From assembly GCA_002786025.1 (NCBI GenBank), contig NHNW01000092.1, forward strand, positions 1 to 64,000: a DNA stretch of 64,000 nt, read 5' to 3'. A model generated the notes under the pieces. It saw only the letters and a program-made list of their open reading frames with translations, had not been told where the DNA came from and ran no database searches. The stretch comes from Zasmidium citrigriseum (taxonomy: Eukaryota; Ascomycota; Dothideomycetes; Mycosphaerellales; Mycosphaerellaceae). A program made the translations under genes and the position numbers. Below, in pieces: positions 46,458-56,472 of the stretch (positions are counted from its first letter, which is position 1; every line of letters begins with the position of its first letter).

Positions 46458-46535
46458 CTAGATGATGGTGAGGGCGAGTTTAGTGAGGCGCAGTATGACG
46501 ATATGAGTGATGAGGAGGAGAGTGAGGAGGATTGA
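46458..46535 (+). other. Possible stop-codon readthrough extension of the WD40 gene
   Basis: After the TGA at 46455-46457 the same frame stays open for 25 codons, LDDGEGEFSEAQYDDMSDEE followed by ESEED, then TGA at 46533-46535. The composition is strongly acidic and unlike untranslated sequence. The context TGA-CTAG is the best documented leaky-stop signal in fungi and animals. Alternatives are a recent nonsense change of a once longer C-terminus, or chance. Confidence 0.5.
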
Positions 46536-46955
46536 AATGGATGATGGGCTTTACAGGCAATCTACGACAGACTATGATGGGATGGGTTGGGGTTGGCGTA
46601 GATAGGGGTGCTCGCGCAGTAGCATGACAGACATGTACAGATCACAGAGATATATTGCATGTGTCCGCGACTCGACGTCCTGCTGTTCCAATTCGCGAAT
46701 CGTACATTTGTCCTTTTCTGAAGCTGAAGCTGGCTGACGCTGGCTCTCGATGGTATATCCCGGGCCTTGACTCTCCGCTCATCTGCCCACTTTTGAACGC
46801 CGCGCTATGCCATGCCATTGTTGTGACAAGTCTCCCAGAAGCTCCCCAATCCTCTGCTTCCCTCCCCTTTTCTGATCATGCTCCTCTCCTCCCCACGCGC
46901 CATCTCTCCTCCCCAATTCTCGGTCGCAGTTGCCATTTCGCTCGAATCTCGTCGC
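46536..46955. other. Intergenic, WD40 3' / Sec61-gamma 3'
   Basis: Region between converging genes; it should hold both 3' UTRs. No feature was recognised. Confidence 0.45.
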
Positions 46956-47314
46956 TTATGCGCCACCGACCAAGATATTGTTCACAGGGATATGGACTAC
47001 ACACCCATCATTAGCAACCACTCCCCTTTCTCTCCATTTTCATTGGAAATACGTACTCAACTTGACAATATATCCAATCACACCCATGATGAGGAAACCC
47101 ATGCCGACGGCTTGGCTGATGCGGAGGAATTCGCGGCGGTCGGCTACACCAAAGTATCCGTATTAGCATGTGCGCATGAAGAGAGAAGCGAAGGAGAGAT
47201 GGTCTGGTGGAAGGGGAACTGGAGAGACGTACGCTTGCTGCAGCGCGTGATGAAACCCCGGCCGTCCTTGAGGAATTCCCGGGGCATTTCGAGGAGGTCT
47301 TTGGCTTGGTCCAT
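46956..47314 (-). CDS. sss1: Sec61 translocon gamma subunit
   Basis: Three small exons, complement(join(46956..46996, 47057..47143, 47233..47314)), give 69 aa, exactly the family size. The segments are MDQAKDLLEMPREFLKDGRG, TRCSKPDRREF, RISQAVGMGFLIMGVIGYIV (the single membrane helix) and KLIHIPVNNILVGGA. The protein clamps the Sec61/SecY channel in the ER membrane and is essential for protein import. Every junction uses GT-AG and keeps frame. The exons are too short to show up as ordinary reading frames, so the gene is easily missed. It marks housekeeping DNA within this HET-rich arm. Confidence 0.93.
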
Positions 47315-47586
47315 TGTTGCGATTGTGGTTTCGTGTGGTATTGGTGAAGGAGTGGCGGTGGTGGTGAGTCTGGTGAAGTTGATGGAGATGTCGCTTGCTT
47401 GCGGAGGACAGGTGTTCGGCGACTGCAGGGATCAAGGCTTGGCAGGGCTCGGGACGCTAGCGGCAACTTTATCGATGCACGTGATGAGATGCCGACTTCA
47501 CCTTCCAATCTGTGGCATTCACAAGACGTCCATCAAATACATGAAAACGCACGTGAATGTCACATGCCCTCCGCAACCTCATCAAA

Positions 47587-48486
47587 ATGGCCACAACAAA
47601 CGGAACCTCCCCACGAAAACTCAAAATCCTCATGCTCCACGGCTACACACAATCGGGCCACCTCTTCGAAATCAAAACCAAAGCCCTCAAAAAGTCTCTA
47701 GAAAAACACTTTCCTCCCGCTCCAAAACCCGGCCATCTGAAACAATATCCCGGCGGAATCGAGCTCGTATACCCGACGGCACCCATACGGCTCAACCCTG
47801 CCGACGTCCCGGGCCACGACGGAGATGGACCATCAGATATGATCGAGGCGTATGGCTGGTGGAAGCGGAAAGGCGAGGGCGAGCCGTATACCTACGAGGG
47901 GATGGAAGTCGGTCTCGACGCAATCGTCAAAGTGTTGAAAGAAGAAGGACCGTTCGACGGCGTCCTGGGTTTCTCGCAAGGCGGCGCCGCAGCAGGAATG
48001 GTCGCCGCGCTCCTCGAACCCTCCCGACGAGAAAGCTTCGAAAGCCACCAAAAAGCAGGCGGCATGCGGTACCCCGACTCCTTCACCCGCGACTCAGGTT
48101 TCATCGAAGAAACAATCCACCCGCCTCTAAAATTCGCAGTCTCATACTCCGGATTCGGCGCGAGTACGCACGAGTTGTATAAAGCTTTCTACGAGCCAAA
48201 GATCACGACGCCGATGATGCATTTCATTGGGAGTGTGGATACGGTTGTGAGCGAGGAAAGGAGTTTGAGACTTGTGGAGGCTTGTGTGGATGGACGGGGG
48301 AGGGAGGGGGGAGTGCAGAGGGTTGTGTATCATCCCGGTGGGCACTTTTTGCCGAGTAGTCAGAAGCAGTATGTTGCTGCGTTGGTGGGGTTTATAAGGG
48401 AGGCGATTGAGGAGCCGGCGGAGGGTGGTGGGCCGGCGGTGGAGAAGAAAGAGGAGAGGGCGGAGGATATGGAGTTGCCTTTTTGA
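47587..48486 (+). CDS. FSH1-type serine hydrolase (family of serine hydrolases)
   Basis: A single exon of 299 aa from MATTNGTSPRKLKILMLHGY; an upstream in-frame Met at 47557 has no similarity. The alpha/beta-hydrolase features are LMLHGYTQSG (oxyanion strand), VLGFSQGG with Ser nucleophile, GSVDTVV with Asp, and HPGGHFLP with His. The insert with YGWWKRK and YEGMEVGLDAI is typical of the fungal FSH1/OVCA2 family. Cytosolic location is likely. The tail is acidic with Gly/Glu. The substrate is unknown, although relatives act on small esters. It is divergent from the Sec61-gamma gene by 272 bases. Confidence 0.9.
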   Translation: MATTNGTSPRKLKILMLHGYTQSGHLFEIKTKALKKSLEKHFPPAPKPGHLKQYPGGIELVYPTAPIRLNPADVPGHDGDGPSDMIEAYGWWKRKGEGEPYTYEGMEVGLDAIVKVLKEEGPFDGVLGFSQGGAAAGMVAALLEPSRRESFESHQKAGGMRYPDSFTRDSGFIEETIHPPLKFAVSYSGFGASTHELYKAFYEPKITTPMMHFIGSVDTVVSEERSLRLVEACVDGRGREGGVQRVVYHPGGHFLPSSQKQYVAALVGFIREAIEEPAEGGGPAVEKKEERAEDMELPF

Positions 48487-49002
48487 GTGGCGATGAAGTT
48501 TTGATCTGCTTCCCACGAGAACTGGTCGATGAAGGATGATGATACAAATAGACCAGGTACATGATTGATGCTGACTGATGATAGACTTTAGACAGCGTTC
48601 TGGGACTTTTGGAATGGTACGTAACCTGACACAGCCAACAATCAAGAAGCTAAAAAGTGACAGTAGAAGTGCAATCGGTCTTTGGCAGTCCATTAGCCGT
48701 CAACGCTTTGCAGATCATCTGAATGCGGCGTTCTCACACGAATCTGAGACTTGGACTCGGTCGCCACAAGAAGGTAAGTGACATGCTCTTGGTCTGTACC
48801 AACACCAGTGACCAAAGTCCCATCGCATCGCACCACCACGACGAGGCGGCCTGGAAGCGCTTGGCATTACGCCACAGAGCGAAGCATGTTACACGACATG
48901 TGCATTCACCGGCCGAGCTGAGCCCCGCGATACATCCTGAAAGGCTTTCTCGCTCTCCATCCTCGAGAGCTCGTCCCGTCTGCTCATTGCTACTGGCACA
49001 TA
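48487..49002. other. Intergenic before HET gene 4
   Basis: 500 bases in which only short unconvincing frames are open. It presumably holds the FSH1-type 3' UTR and the HET promoter. Confidence 0.4.
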
Positions 49003-50817
49003 ATGATGGATTCGACTCCTGACGATGAACTCAGTCAGTCGTTCGAGAAGATTATGGAAGCTGAGATCCACCCAACCAACCAAGTGACGGTATCCGGAAG
49101 CGATGATAGCGCCAATGAGATCGTGTACCAATACGACAAGCTTCCAAGCACGACTCATATTCGACTTCTCAGCATTCACCAGCAGCAGCAAGAAGATCCA
49201 AGTCTCATTGAGTGCAGCATAGATCAATGTCCCTTGGACAACCCACCTGACTATACGGCAGTCTCATACTCCTGGGGAATGAATGATGACGGAGATGCTT
49301 CGCTTTGCCGGACGATCCATATAGATGGATGTCCCTTGCCCGTCACCAGGAATCTTTACGAGGGTATCTTGAGAATTAGAGCGCATGTCTTGCTTCCGCT
49401 CTGGATCGACGCAGTCTGCATCAATCAACAAGACCTAGTGGAACGAAGCAATCAAGTGGCAAGAATGGCGGATATCTACTGCACCGCTAAGAGCACGGTC
49501 GTGTGGCTGGGCGAAGGGACCAGCGAAGAGGAGGATCAAACCGCTCTCGAGATACTGAAGCGAGCCGCAGATGAGCCTGCGCCATTTCCTGACGATCACA
49601 GAGGGTCTGAACGACTCCTACGAAACGTCCTTCATGGATCACGAGAAGGCTGGTGTCCTCTGGAGACGTCACAAGGTTACAAATCGTGCAAACTCCTTGG
49701 TGAGCATCCCATCCTTAGTCGGGAGGCTGTGTTCGACCCTCAAGCTCTCCAGGATCCCTCACTCCGGCTTGGAGCTCAACGCGGTCTGCAGGCCATGCGG
49801 TCACTCCTTCGCAGACGATATTGGAATCGTCGCTGGGTCGTCCAGGAGTTTGCTTTCGCGAAAGAGGTACTGCTGCTGTTCGGTCCTTGTGTAGTCGATC
49901 TAAGCGAGATCCCGAGCGATGCTATGGGCGGTTTTTTTATTGCGCTCCACGACCTCTTCGGAAATGATCCTGGAGATTTGCATGTGCTCGAACATTATTA
50001 CAGAGGTGAGAATGAGAGCGTGGGAAGGCTGCAACGAGCGCGGGAGGGGATATCGGGATCTAAGCAAAAATTAGACTTGGTCGGAGCACTACAGAACTTC
50101 TCTGAATTTGAGTGCTCTGATCCGCGAGATGTCTTGTACTCTTTGTTTGCCTTTGCAGACGGCATCAAGATACAGCCTGATTATACGAAGCCCACACCCA
50201 AAGTCTACGCGGAAATGACTCGCCACCTCCTCGAGACCAAAAAGACTGATTTGGTCATGCTCCATTACAGAAGTGTTCGACACTTTGACGATGAAGTATC
50301 CCGAAGTCTTCCATCATGGGTTCCTGACTACCGCATGACACCCAGCGTGTTGACGAGAGCTACTGGCTGCAGGGATTGCAAGTGGTCACCACTGTTACAG
50401 ACCACCTTCGGAGCAGATGGAACTTCCATAGTATCCACGGTGTACCTTCTGGGTGGCATCCGTGGCATCTTAGGCCAGAATTTGGATCCGCCACCGCCAG
50501 GCGAGAAGAGTCCTTGCCGCATTCTATCGCTTGTCGATCTAAATGGGTCCCCTAGCGAGATCACGCTCAAGCATCACAATGGCAACGGCACCGTTCCTGC
50601 CTTTGACTATGCGTACATGCCCGGTGATATGGTATGCGCCACAAGTCCTGTCCCTCGGGCACTTCTGGTTCTTCGCCCCTATCCCGCTTCCAGAGCGCTG
50701 TACACTCTGGTCAGATCTTACATCCCCGAAGACTTGCCGTATATTGAGACCCTGGAAGGCATGTGGTTCCAAATTGATCATTTGCCAAAAGAGCAGATCA
50801 CTCTCACCATTGTCTGA
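49003..50817 (+). CDS. HET-domain protein 4
   Basis: A single intact exon of 604 aa (Met-Met start). The HET blocks are DYTAVSYSWG; LPLWIDAVCINQQDLVERSN followed by QVARMADIYCTA and STVVWLGEG; and RYWNRRWVVQEFAFAKEVLL. The C-terminal region carries DPRDVLYSLFAFADG and KPTPKVYAEMTRHLL, a feature shared by the HET-6/TOL-like subgroup. The expected role is non-self recognition and cell death. It has the same modular type as HET gene 1 rather than genes 2 and 3. Confidence 0.9.
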   Translation: MMDSTPDDELSQSFEKIMEAEIHPTNQVTVSGSDDSANEIVYQYDKLPSTTHIRLLSIHQQQQEDPSLIECSIDQCPLDNPPDYTAVSYSWGMNDDGDASLCRTIHIDGCPLPVTRNLYEGILRIRAHVLLPLWIDAVCINQQDLVERSNQVARMADIYCTAKSTVVWLGEGTSEEEDQTALEILKRAADEPAPFPDDHRGSERLLRNVLHGSREGWCPLETSQGYKSCKLLGEHPILSREAVFDPQALQDPSLRLGAQRGLQAMRSLLRRRYWNRRWVVQEFAFAKEVLLLFGPCVVDLSEIPSDAMGGFFIALHDLFGNDPGDLHVLEHYYRGENESVGRLQRAREGISGSKQKLDLVGALQNFSEFECSDPRDVLYSLFAFADGIKIQPDYTKPTPKVYAEMTRHLLETKKTDLVMLHYRSVRHFDDEVSRSLPSWVPDYRMTPSVLTRATGCRDCKWSPLLQTTFGADGTSIVSTVYLLGGIRGILGQNLDPPPPGEKSPCRILSLVDLNGSPSEITLKHHNGNGTVPAFDYAYMPGDMVCATSPVPRALLVLRPYPASRALYTLVRSYIPEDLPYIETLEGMWFQIDHLPKEQITLTIV

Positions 50818-50884
50818 TCATGTGAGAAGCCATAACGTGCAAGCAGACGGGCAGGCCGTCGCCTTGCACTCGATGTGTATAAAT

Positions 50885-52470
50885 CTATCTTTCTGGTCCC
50901 GGGAGATCTTCAATACCAGTATAACGCCACAGGACCTCAACCAATGAAGTCCAGTCTCTGCGACTATCGAAGACCCCAGCGTGGTTCAGTCCATCATACC
51001 AAATAACATCAACACCACCCTCTTCGTCCTCTCTCATCCCAGCTCCACCCGGCACAAAATCCTTTGAATTCCACACCTTCGTCCTCAGCGCCACATCCTC
51101 CAAAAGATACTTCTTCATCCCCTCCGTATCCATAATAATATCCCTCTCCGCCAAAACCACCGTAACCTTCCTTCCCACCATATCCTCCTTCCACATCACA
51201 TTTACAGTCCAATCAAAAGCCCTCGTAATACTATGCGCAATACACATATCCGTCGAAGCGAAATAGTGCAGTTGCCACTGGCTGGCTTTCCTCGGTCGTC
51301 GATAGATGAAATTGTACGGGACGTCGCCCCAGTGGATGCAAATACTAACGGGGTCGACCAAGAGCAAGGATCCGATGCGATTGGTGCCGGGGAGTTCATG
51401 GAGCAGATGGGTGGCGATAATGGATCCATACGAATGCGCCATGATGACGAACTTGTCCCAGTCGTGGCGCTCCAAGATAGCGAGGATTTGTCGAAGCATG
51501 TCTTGTCGAGCGGGCATCTCTTTGGTGATCCGCATGCTGATTGGCATGAGTTCGAGGGCGATGATGCCGATTTGGCCGTCGTCGGCGTTGAGAGTGTCTT
51601 GCTTGATGAAGTCGTTGAGGAAGCCGGTGTATGTCCTCATTCCGGCACCGATGCCGTGGATGAAGAGGGCTGGTGTTCGAGTTTTGGATGTGTGTGGGCG
51701 ATACCAGTATGAAAGGTCCCTGGAATGGGACACATTTGGAGTCAACAGCGTGAATGGCCGGAATGGAAACACCGTGAAGAATCGACTCAGTGGGAGGCGG
51801 AAATGGCGAAGACCCATGTACCAACAGGTCAGGTATGTGATCAGATCATCGCCACCGATGCCGATCTGTGAGACGTTAGCTAAATGTACTTCCCGAATGT
51901 GGAAAGCACAGAACATACCACATAAAACAAGAGCGGCTTGTGCTGCACCCTCAAAGGATCGATCGAACACTGCGACGGCTTGATCTTGCACCTCCCAGGC
52001 TCAAACTTCCACCCAAACCTCTCTTCAATCACGTCCGCATACTCCTCGAGCTCATCCTGATCCTCCGGCGACCCTGGCGTCTTGTACAGAACCATCCAGG
52101 CCAGAAAATCCTTCAAATCCTCCCGATGGACATTCTTCAAATCCGCTCCTCGGAAGTAAGTAGTCAAACAAGCTTCCAAATCCGGGATACTGTCAAGGGA
52201 TCTCTTGACCAGCGCCTTTCGTTCTTCCCGGGTCCGCTGGGTTGTCCATGGCTTGGAGTAATGGAGTTGAAGTTGTCGGGGAAGGCTGACGAGGAAGTAG
52301 AAGGCGATTTCAGCGGGGGCGATGATATCGAGTGGTAGAAGACGCTTTGTGGGTGAGATCAAAATGAAGAATCGAGCGAGTCCATATGCGATACATAGCG
52401 GGAGGACCGAGCGGAGACCGAGGATTGAGATTCGGATGAAGCCGAGGTAGGGGAGGGTGTCGGGTATCAT
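50885..52470 (-). CDS. Membrane-anchored alpha/beta hydrolase
   Basis: Two exons, complement(join(50885..51865, 51919..52470)), give 510 aa. Hydrophobic segments at the N-terminus (IRISILGLRSVLPLCIAYGL and EIAFYFLVSL) suggest a membrane anchor. The catalytic half starts at TPALFIHGIGAGMRTY (oxyanion HG). The nucleophile elbow is VIMAHSYGSIIATHLL, the acid is in VVLAERDIIMD, and His is in YDGLNHAGVFDS. The elbow A-H-S-Y-G replaces the common G-H-S-x-G. The long region between anchor and hydrolase core is typical of a fungal family related to lipase-like hydrolases. The substrate is unknown. Confidence 0.82.
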
Positions 52471-53305
52471 CTCGACGCAATGCCAGTGGCCTAAAATTGC
52501 CCCAGACGGATGAACATTGATGTCTCGATTTGTGGACTTGATGAAGGATTGTCAGATTGATGGAAAGCTTGAAGAAGATCAGGCAACAGCGTTGAAGTTG
52601 AAGTTGGAAGTTGGGCCCTGCATGTGGCACGGCAGTGTGAAATCTGATTGGACGCCTTGTTGCGATTGGCGAGGCTGCACAGCACAGCGAGGCGAACGAA
52701 AGAGAATGCACGTGGGTAAAAGAACTCCGTATAACGGATGCAGAGCGACTCGCATTAGACACTATGATGACGAGCGGCGTGGCTTCTGCTGTTTCCAAAC
52801 CCATATAAGCTCAAAAGCGATGAGGACGGTACATGCAGTGCAATCTACTAACGTAAGTATACCTGCAGACTTCGTGTTCATTTGAAGGGCTGGGTGTGAA
52901 TGGTTGAATGACAACCTCTAGGATTGTGCATCTGTTAGTATTGACAGTGACTTGCCCTAACAAGTTGCATTATTGCCGAGCGATCGAACAACGTGCCGGG
53001 ACCAGAGAAGTACGGAGTCTTGGCTATGTTGCCGACAAGCGCGATCTGCATCAATCGCGTAGAGTTTAGTGTAGGTCGACAATTGTTAAGAACACCGTCG
53101 TAGAAACAATCGATCTTTCCCGCGGATGGAGCTCATTGCACTATCTCGAAGCACTGAAAGCAGAATCCTCCGCACGAACAGAAAATTAGTCGAGGGCTCT
53201 ATCAACCATACGAGACTGGATCAACGACAAGCAAAGCAGTGTCTTGCGCTATGCGAATCACTGTGAACCTCATAATTGCAAGCTTCACCGTCGGCCTATT
53301 CGAAA
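52471..53305. other. 835-bp intergenic region
   Basis: The promoters of the hydrolase (minus) and the secreted protein (plus) face each other here. I recognise no coding segment, repeat or RNA gene. Confidence 0.45.
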
Positions 53306-54058
53306 ATGTTCAGGAAGAGCCTCGGGGCGTTCATCTTGTATTTGATCTCGTACACCTACGCTTTGGAAATTACCCAGGCACTGCAGATCACAGATCATCT
53401 ACTGGAGACGAATCGGACCAATGTCTACGACCTGGAAGCTGAGTACACGGGTCACTCCGATTGTGAAACGGGCCACACACTGGTAACCCGACACGGTGAC
53501 AATCTGTACATTGTCAACGCTGCCAACGGCGCTCAGATATGCGAGCCTATGATCGCCCACAACGATGTCGCCCATCACCTATCCATGAAGCGCCAAGTCC
53601 CGAACCCACAAATCGTGAGCTTCACGGTCAATCTGGTAGGGGGATCGACTTTGACTGGCACACTCGCTCTTGGTACCGTGGCTGGTGTCGGCGCTCTCGC
53701 AGCTGGTGTGCTCCTGCTCTGGTACGGGGCAAAGGCGATCTACGGCAAGGCTACAGAGCCCGCGGATAACGTCGGCAAGCGTGATGGCCCAACCATCATA
53801 GCCTCGCACAACGATGATACAGACACGTCACACTATGACCAGGGCGCCGTCAACGCCGACGAGCAAATGGATATGATGGCAATGGAACAATGCTTTTCCA
53901 AGATTGAGAACAGTGACCAGGGCAAGTCGGGCGGCTGCTGCAACATTGGTTTGATGGGATCGGGAGGCTACAACTACCGAAGCACAGTCGGGCTGGCTGC
54001 CGCCGATCAGACCAGCTGGCTCGGCTGCGGGTTTGACTGGCCTGTCAATAGTTCCTAA
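53306..54058 (+). CDS. Secreted protein with dibasic (Kex2-type) processing sites
   Basis: A 250-aa single exon. The Met at 53306 opens a clean signal peptide (MFRKSLGAFILYLISYTYAL). Lys-Arg pairs at 95-96 (HLSMKR) and 158-159 (DNVGKR) are good Kex2 sites and split the product into three parts. The middle part has a Gly/Ala-rich hydrophobic helix at 117-141 with G-x3-G spacing (TLALGTVAGVGALAAGVLLL). The C-terminal part has four Cys (EQC, GGCC, LGC) and many Gly. No family was recognised. The layout recalls processed secreted fungal peptides, but no activity can be inferred from this sequence. Confidence 0.65.
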   Translation: MFRKSLGAFILYLISYTYALEITQALQITDHLLETNRTNVYDLEAEYTGHSDCETGHTLVTRHGDNLYIVNAANGAQICEPMIAHNDVAHHLSMKRQVPNPQIVSFTVNLVGGSTLTGTLALGTVAGVGALAAGVLLLWYGAKAIYGKATEPADNVGKRDGPTIIASHNDDTDTSHYDQGAVNADEQMDMMAMEQCFSKIENSDQGKSGGCCNIGLMGSGGYNYRSTVGLAAADQTSWLGCGFDWPVNSS

Positions 54059-54473
54059 TCACCTTGAAGAGTTGCTGTCTGTGAAGTTCGCGGTTTTACG
54101 CATGTGGGACAGGCATGGAGATGGCACACAAATAGGGACGCGGAGGATCTCACCGGAAAGACATGAGAGCAAATGTGCTCACGCACACGGAGCAAAGAGT
54201 AAAGCAAGATACATTCGTTTAGTTTGACGTTTCGCGGCTGGAATACAGAACAACGATAGAACAGTTCATGCTTCTTAGTATCTTTACGTCGTGAGTTGTG
54301 CTTCTTTCAGTGATCTTGGATCGTAGTGCAGGTGTGCCTCTAGCTGGTGATCAAGCCCATCGCAAGGCGTGCTCTCTAGTGCGATCTGCAAAGACTCGCT
54401 GCCTTCGCCTCATTCCCACCTGGTGGCCTGTGTATCTTGGCATCTCGATCTTGCTTCTCTCCATCTATCTCCT
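54059..54473. other. Intergenic, converging 3' ends
   Basis: 415 bases between the secreted-protein stop and the stop of the next minus-strand gene. Nothing was recognised. Confidence 0.4.
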
Positions 54474-55144
54474 TTACTTCACCTTGCCGCCCTGCAACTC
54501 AGCCTTCGCCTCAAGTCTCTCCTTCTTCTGCTTCTCAAGGAGATTCTCGAACCGCTTGATCGCATTCGCCTTGCCCATCTCCTTCGCTTCGAGCGGAAGG
54601 CTCTCCGCCTTGCGCAACCAGTACATCTCGCGGATCATCTTGCGGAAAGCGCGCTCACGGATACGAGTCTGGTCGAGGCTGGGATACCAGTTCTCCTTGG
54701 CGGTGAGGTACTCGTGGCGGGCTTTGCGGGCGTTGGCGGCTTGCTGGAGAGTCTCTGACAGCTTGAGAGAACCGTCGTCGAAGATGTGGAGTTGTTGAGC
54801 CCGGATGCCGGAGAATTCGAGGATGATGGATTTGCGCATCTCGAAGGGGTCAACCTTGGGTGGGTTGAAGGCGATGCCGCTGGGATGAGGTTAAAATGGC
54901 GGCGCTCTCGAGTGATGGGGATTAACTTACTCTGGCATGTGGACGTCGGTGAAGCCGAGATCGAGCTGTGAGACTGTTAGATCATTTCGATATGACTTTG
55001 AGAAGTGCAACTTACGGAGGTGCTGTTGGCCTGCAAGAGGTCATTGACCGTGCGCACTGCTGGAGCGGGAGCGCCTGTACGAGAGAGGGCCTCGAGTATG
55101 GCCTTGCTGGTGAAAGACACAGCTCGAGTCGAAAGGTGCGCCAT
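54474..55144 (-). CDS. Unknown conserved protein A of a tandem pair
   Basis: Three exons, complement(join(54474..54879, 54931..54965, 55016..55144)), give 189 aa. The middle exon is only 35 nt (LDLGFTDVHMP). The N-terminus (MAHLSTRAVSFTSKAILEAL) is basic and hydroxylated like a mitochondrial presequence. The core FEMRKSIILEFSGIRAQQLH precedes IFDDGSLKLSETL, and the C-terminus is a charged coiled-coil-like helix (ANAIKRFENLLEKQKKERLE). I do not recognise the family; a small mitochondrial protein is a reasonable guess. The gene at 55598 has the same core and intron positions, so the pair arose by tandem duplication. Confidence 0.75.
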
Positions 55145-55597
55145 GGTGTTGAGCTGGGCGATGAATGCTTACGCGGTTGAAATGCTGCTGTATTTAATGT
55201 GTAAAAGTCTCGAATAAGTGGGCGCTGTTGTATAACAGTGACCGAGATCAGAATTGCAGCGGCGAAGCAGCTTTTTATACCTGTCGAGCACTTTGAACAT
55301 TCACTTGCCATAACGCTTAGTCACAAGATGCCGAAGAATAGCCATAACAGCCAGTGACTCGGAACCTACTACTCACTCGTCAGTCGTAAGGCATCGTGGA
55401 CTCGAAATACTCGACGCAGGATCTGTTACTAGGACAAGCCTTGGGAAATTGCGCTTCAACTAGAGAGAATAGTTGTAGTATACCACGAAGGCAGCTGCAG
55501 AAACGTCACCAACGGTCGACCCAATTGATTTTCTTCAAGGTCATGGGACTCTGATCATACCGAGTCTTACTCAGATCAGTACACTCCTCCGTCGTCA
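55145..55597. other. Intergenic between tandem paralogues
   Basis: 450 bases separate the two related minus-strand genes. It holds the promoter of the 54474 gene. No further feature was seen. Confidence 0.4.
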
Positions 55598-56254
55598 TCA
55601 GACAGCGAACAAGGCTCGGCGAGCCCGTTCTTGTTGCGCCAACAAGTCCTTATATCGTGCGATGGCTATGGCCTTGCCAGCCTCTTTTTCCTCCATGCTC
55701 AAGCTGTCGTCGTCCCGCAAAACACGTAGCTCCAGGATCATCCTCCGATTTGCTTGCAGCCGGGCTTCTGTCTGCCGCAGGGCTGGGTATTGACTTTCCT
55801 CAGCCAGTAGACGCTCATTTCTCCACATTCGTTGGTTATTCCTGTCGTAGATATCTTTCTTCCAAGTAACCGTCCCGTCTTCGAAGATGTGGGCTAGCAT
55901 TTTGCCTTTCGAAGTGCCATGAAACACGATCGAGACGGTCTTGCGCATTTCCATTCGGTCGGATCCAGGCGGATGGGGACGATAGCCGCTGCGATCGGTC
56001 AGTTGAGCCTGGCAGGCCATCTTGCGTGAACTTACCCTGGCATCCGAATCTCGCGAAACTTGAAGTTGATCTAAACAAAAGGTCAAGTTTGAGTGATGCC
56101 TCATGGCCCTCAAAGTACTGACGTTCGGATCCTTTCCTTGCATGATCTCGAGCAGACGCCGCACGACCCAGCCATCGAGCTTCTCGATCGGTGGCAATTT
56201 TGGGCCAAGTCTCTGGAGAATGGAGACCGACTCTGGATCGAAGGACTTCGTCAT
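55598..56254 (-). CDS. Unknown conserved protein B of a tandem pair
   Basis: Three exons, complement(join(55598..55988, 56036..56070, 56123..56254)), give 185 aa. The middle exon is again 35 nt (INFKFREIRMPG), in the same phase as in gene A. The core MEMRKTVSIVFHGTSKGKML with AHIFEDGTVTWKK parallels gene A (FEMRKSIILEFSGI, HIFDDGSLKL). The C-terminal helix EKEAGKAIAIARYKDLLAQQ parallels AKEMGKANAIKRFENLLEKQ. The N-terminus (MTKSFDPESVSILQRLGPKL) differs and lacks the presequence look, so the copies may be targeted differently. Function is unknown. Confidence 0.75.
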   Translation of the reverse strand: MTKSFDPESVSILQRLGPKLPPIEKLDGWVVRRLLEIMQGKDPNVSTLRAMRHHSNLTFCLDQLQVSRDSDARVSSRKMACQAQLTDRSGYRPHPPGSDRMEMRKTVSIVFHGTSKGKMLAHIFEDGTVTWKKDIYDRNNQRMWRNERLLAEESQYPALRQTEARLQANRRMILELRVLRDDDSLSMEEKEAGKAIAIARYKDLLAQQERARRALFAV

Positions 56255-56472
56255 GATTGGTGTTCGTTGCGTTCTTGTGATGAGATGAGAGGTCGGAAGT
56301 CAGTCAATGTTGTGAGACCTGAAGTGAGAAGGAAAGCCAGGAAGTTAGAAGGGGCAGCCTCACAGGACGTCGGCAACTTTCTCTCCGTCTCCGATGCCAG
56401 TTGCGACATTGTCTCTGCCATTTGCGCATACGAGTGGTGATCGCAGATAGCAGCACTTTGAAAGGCGCCGAT

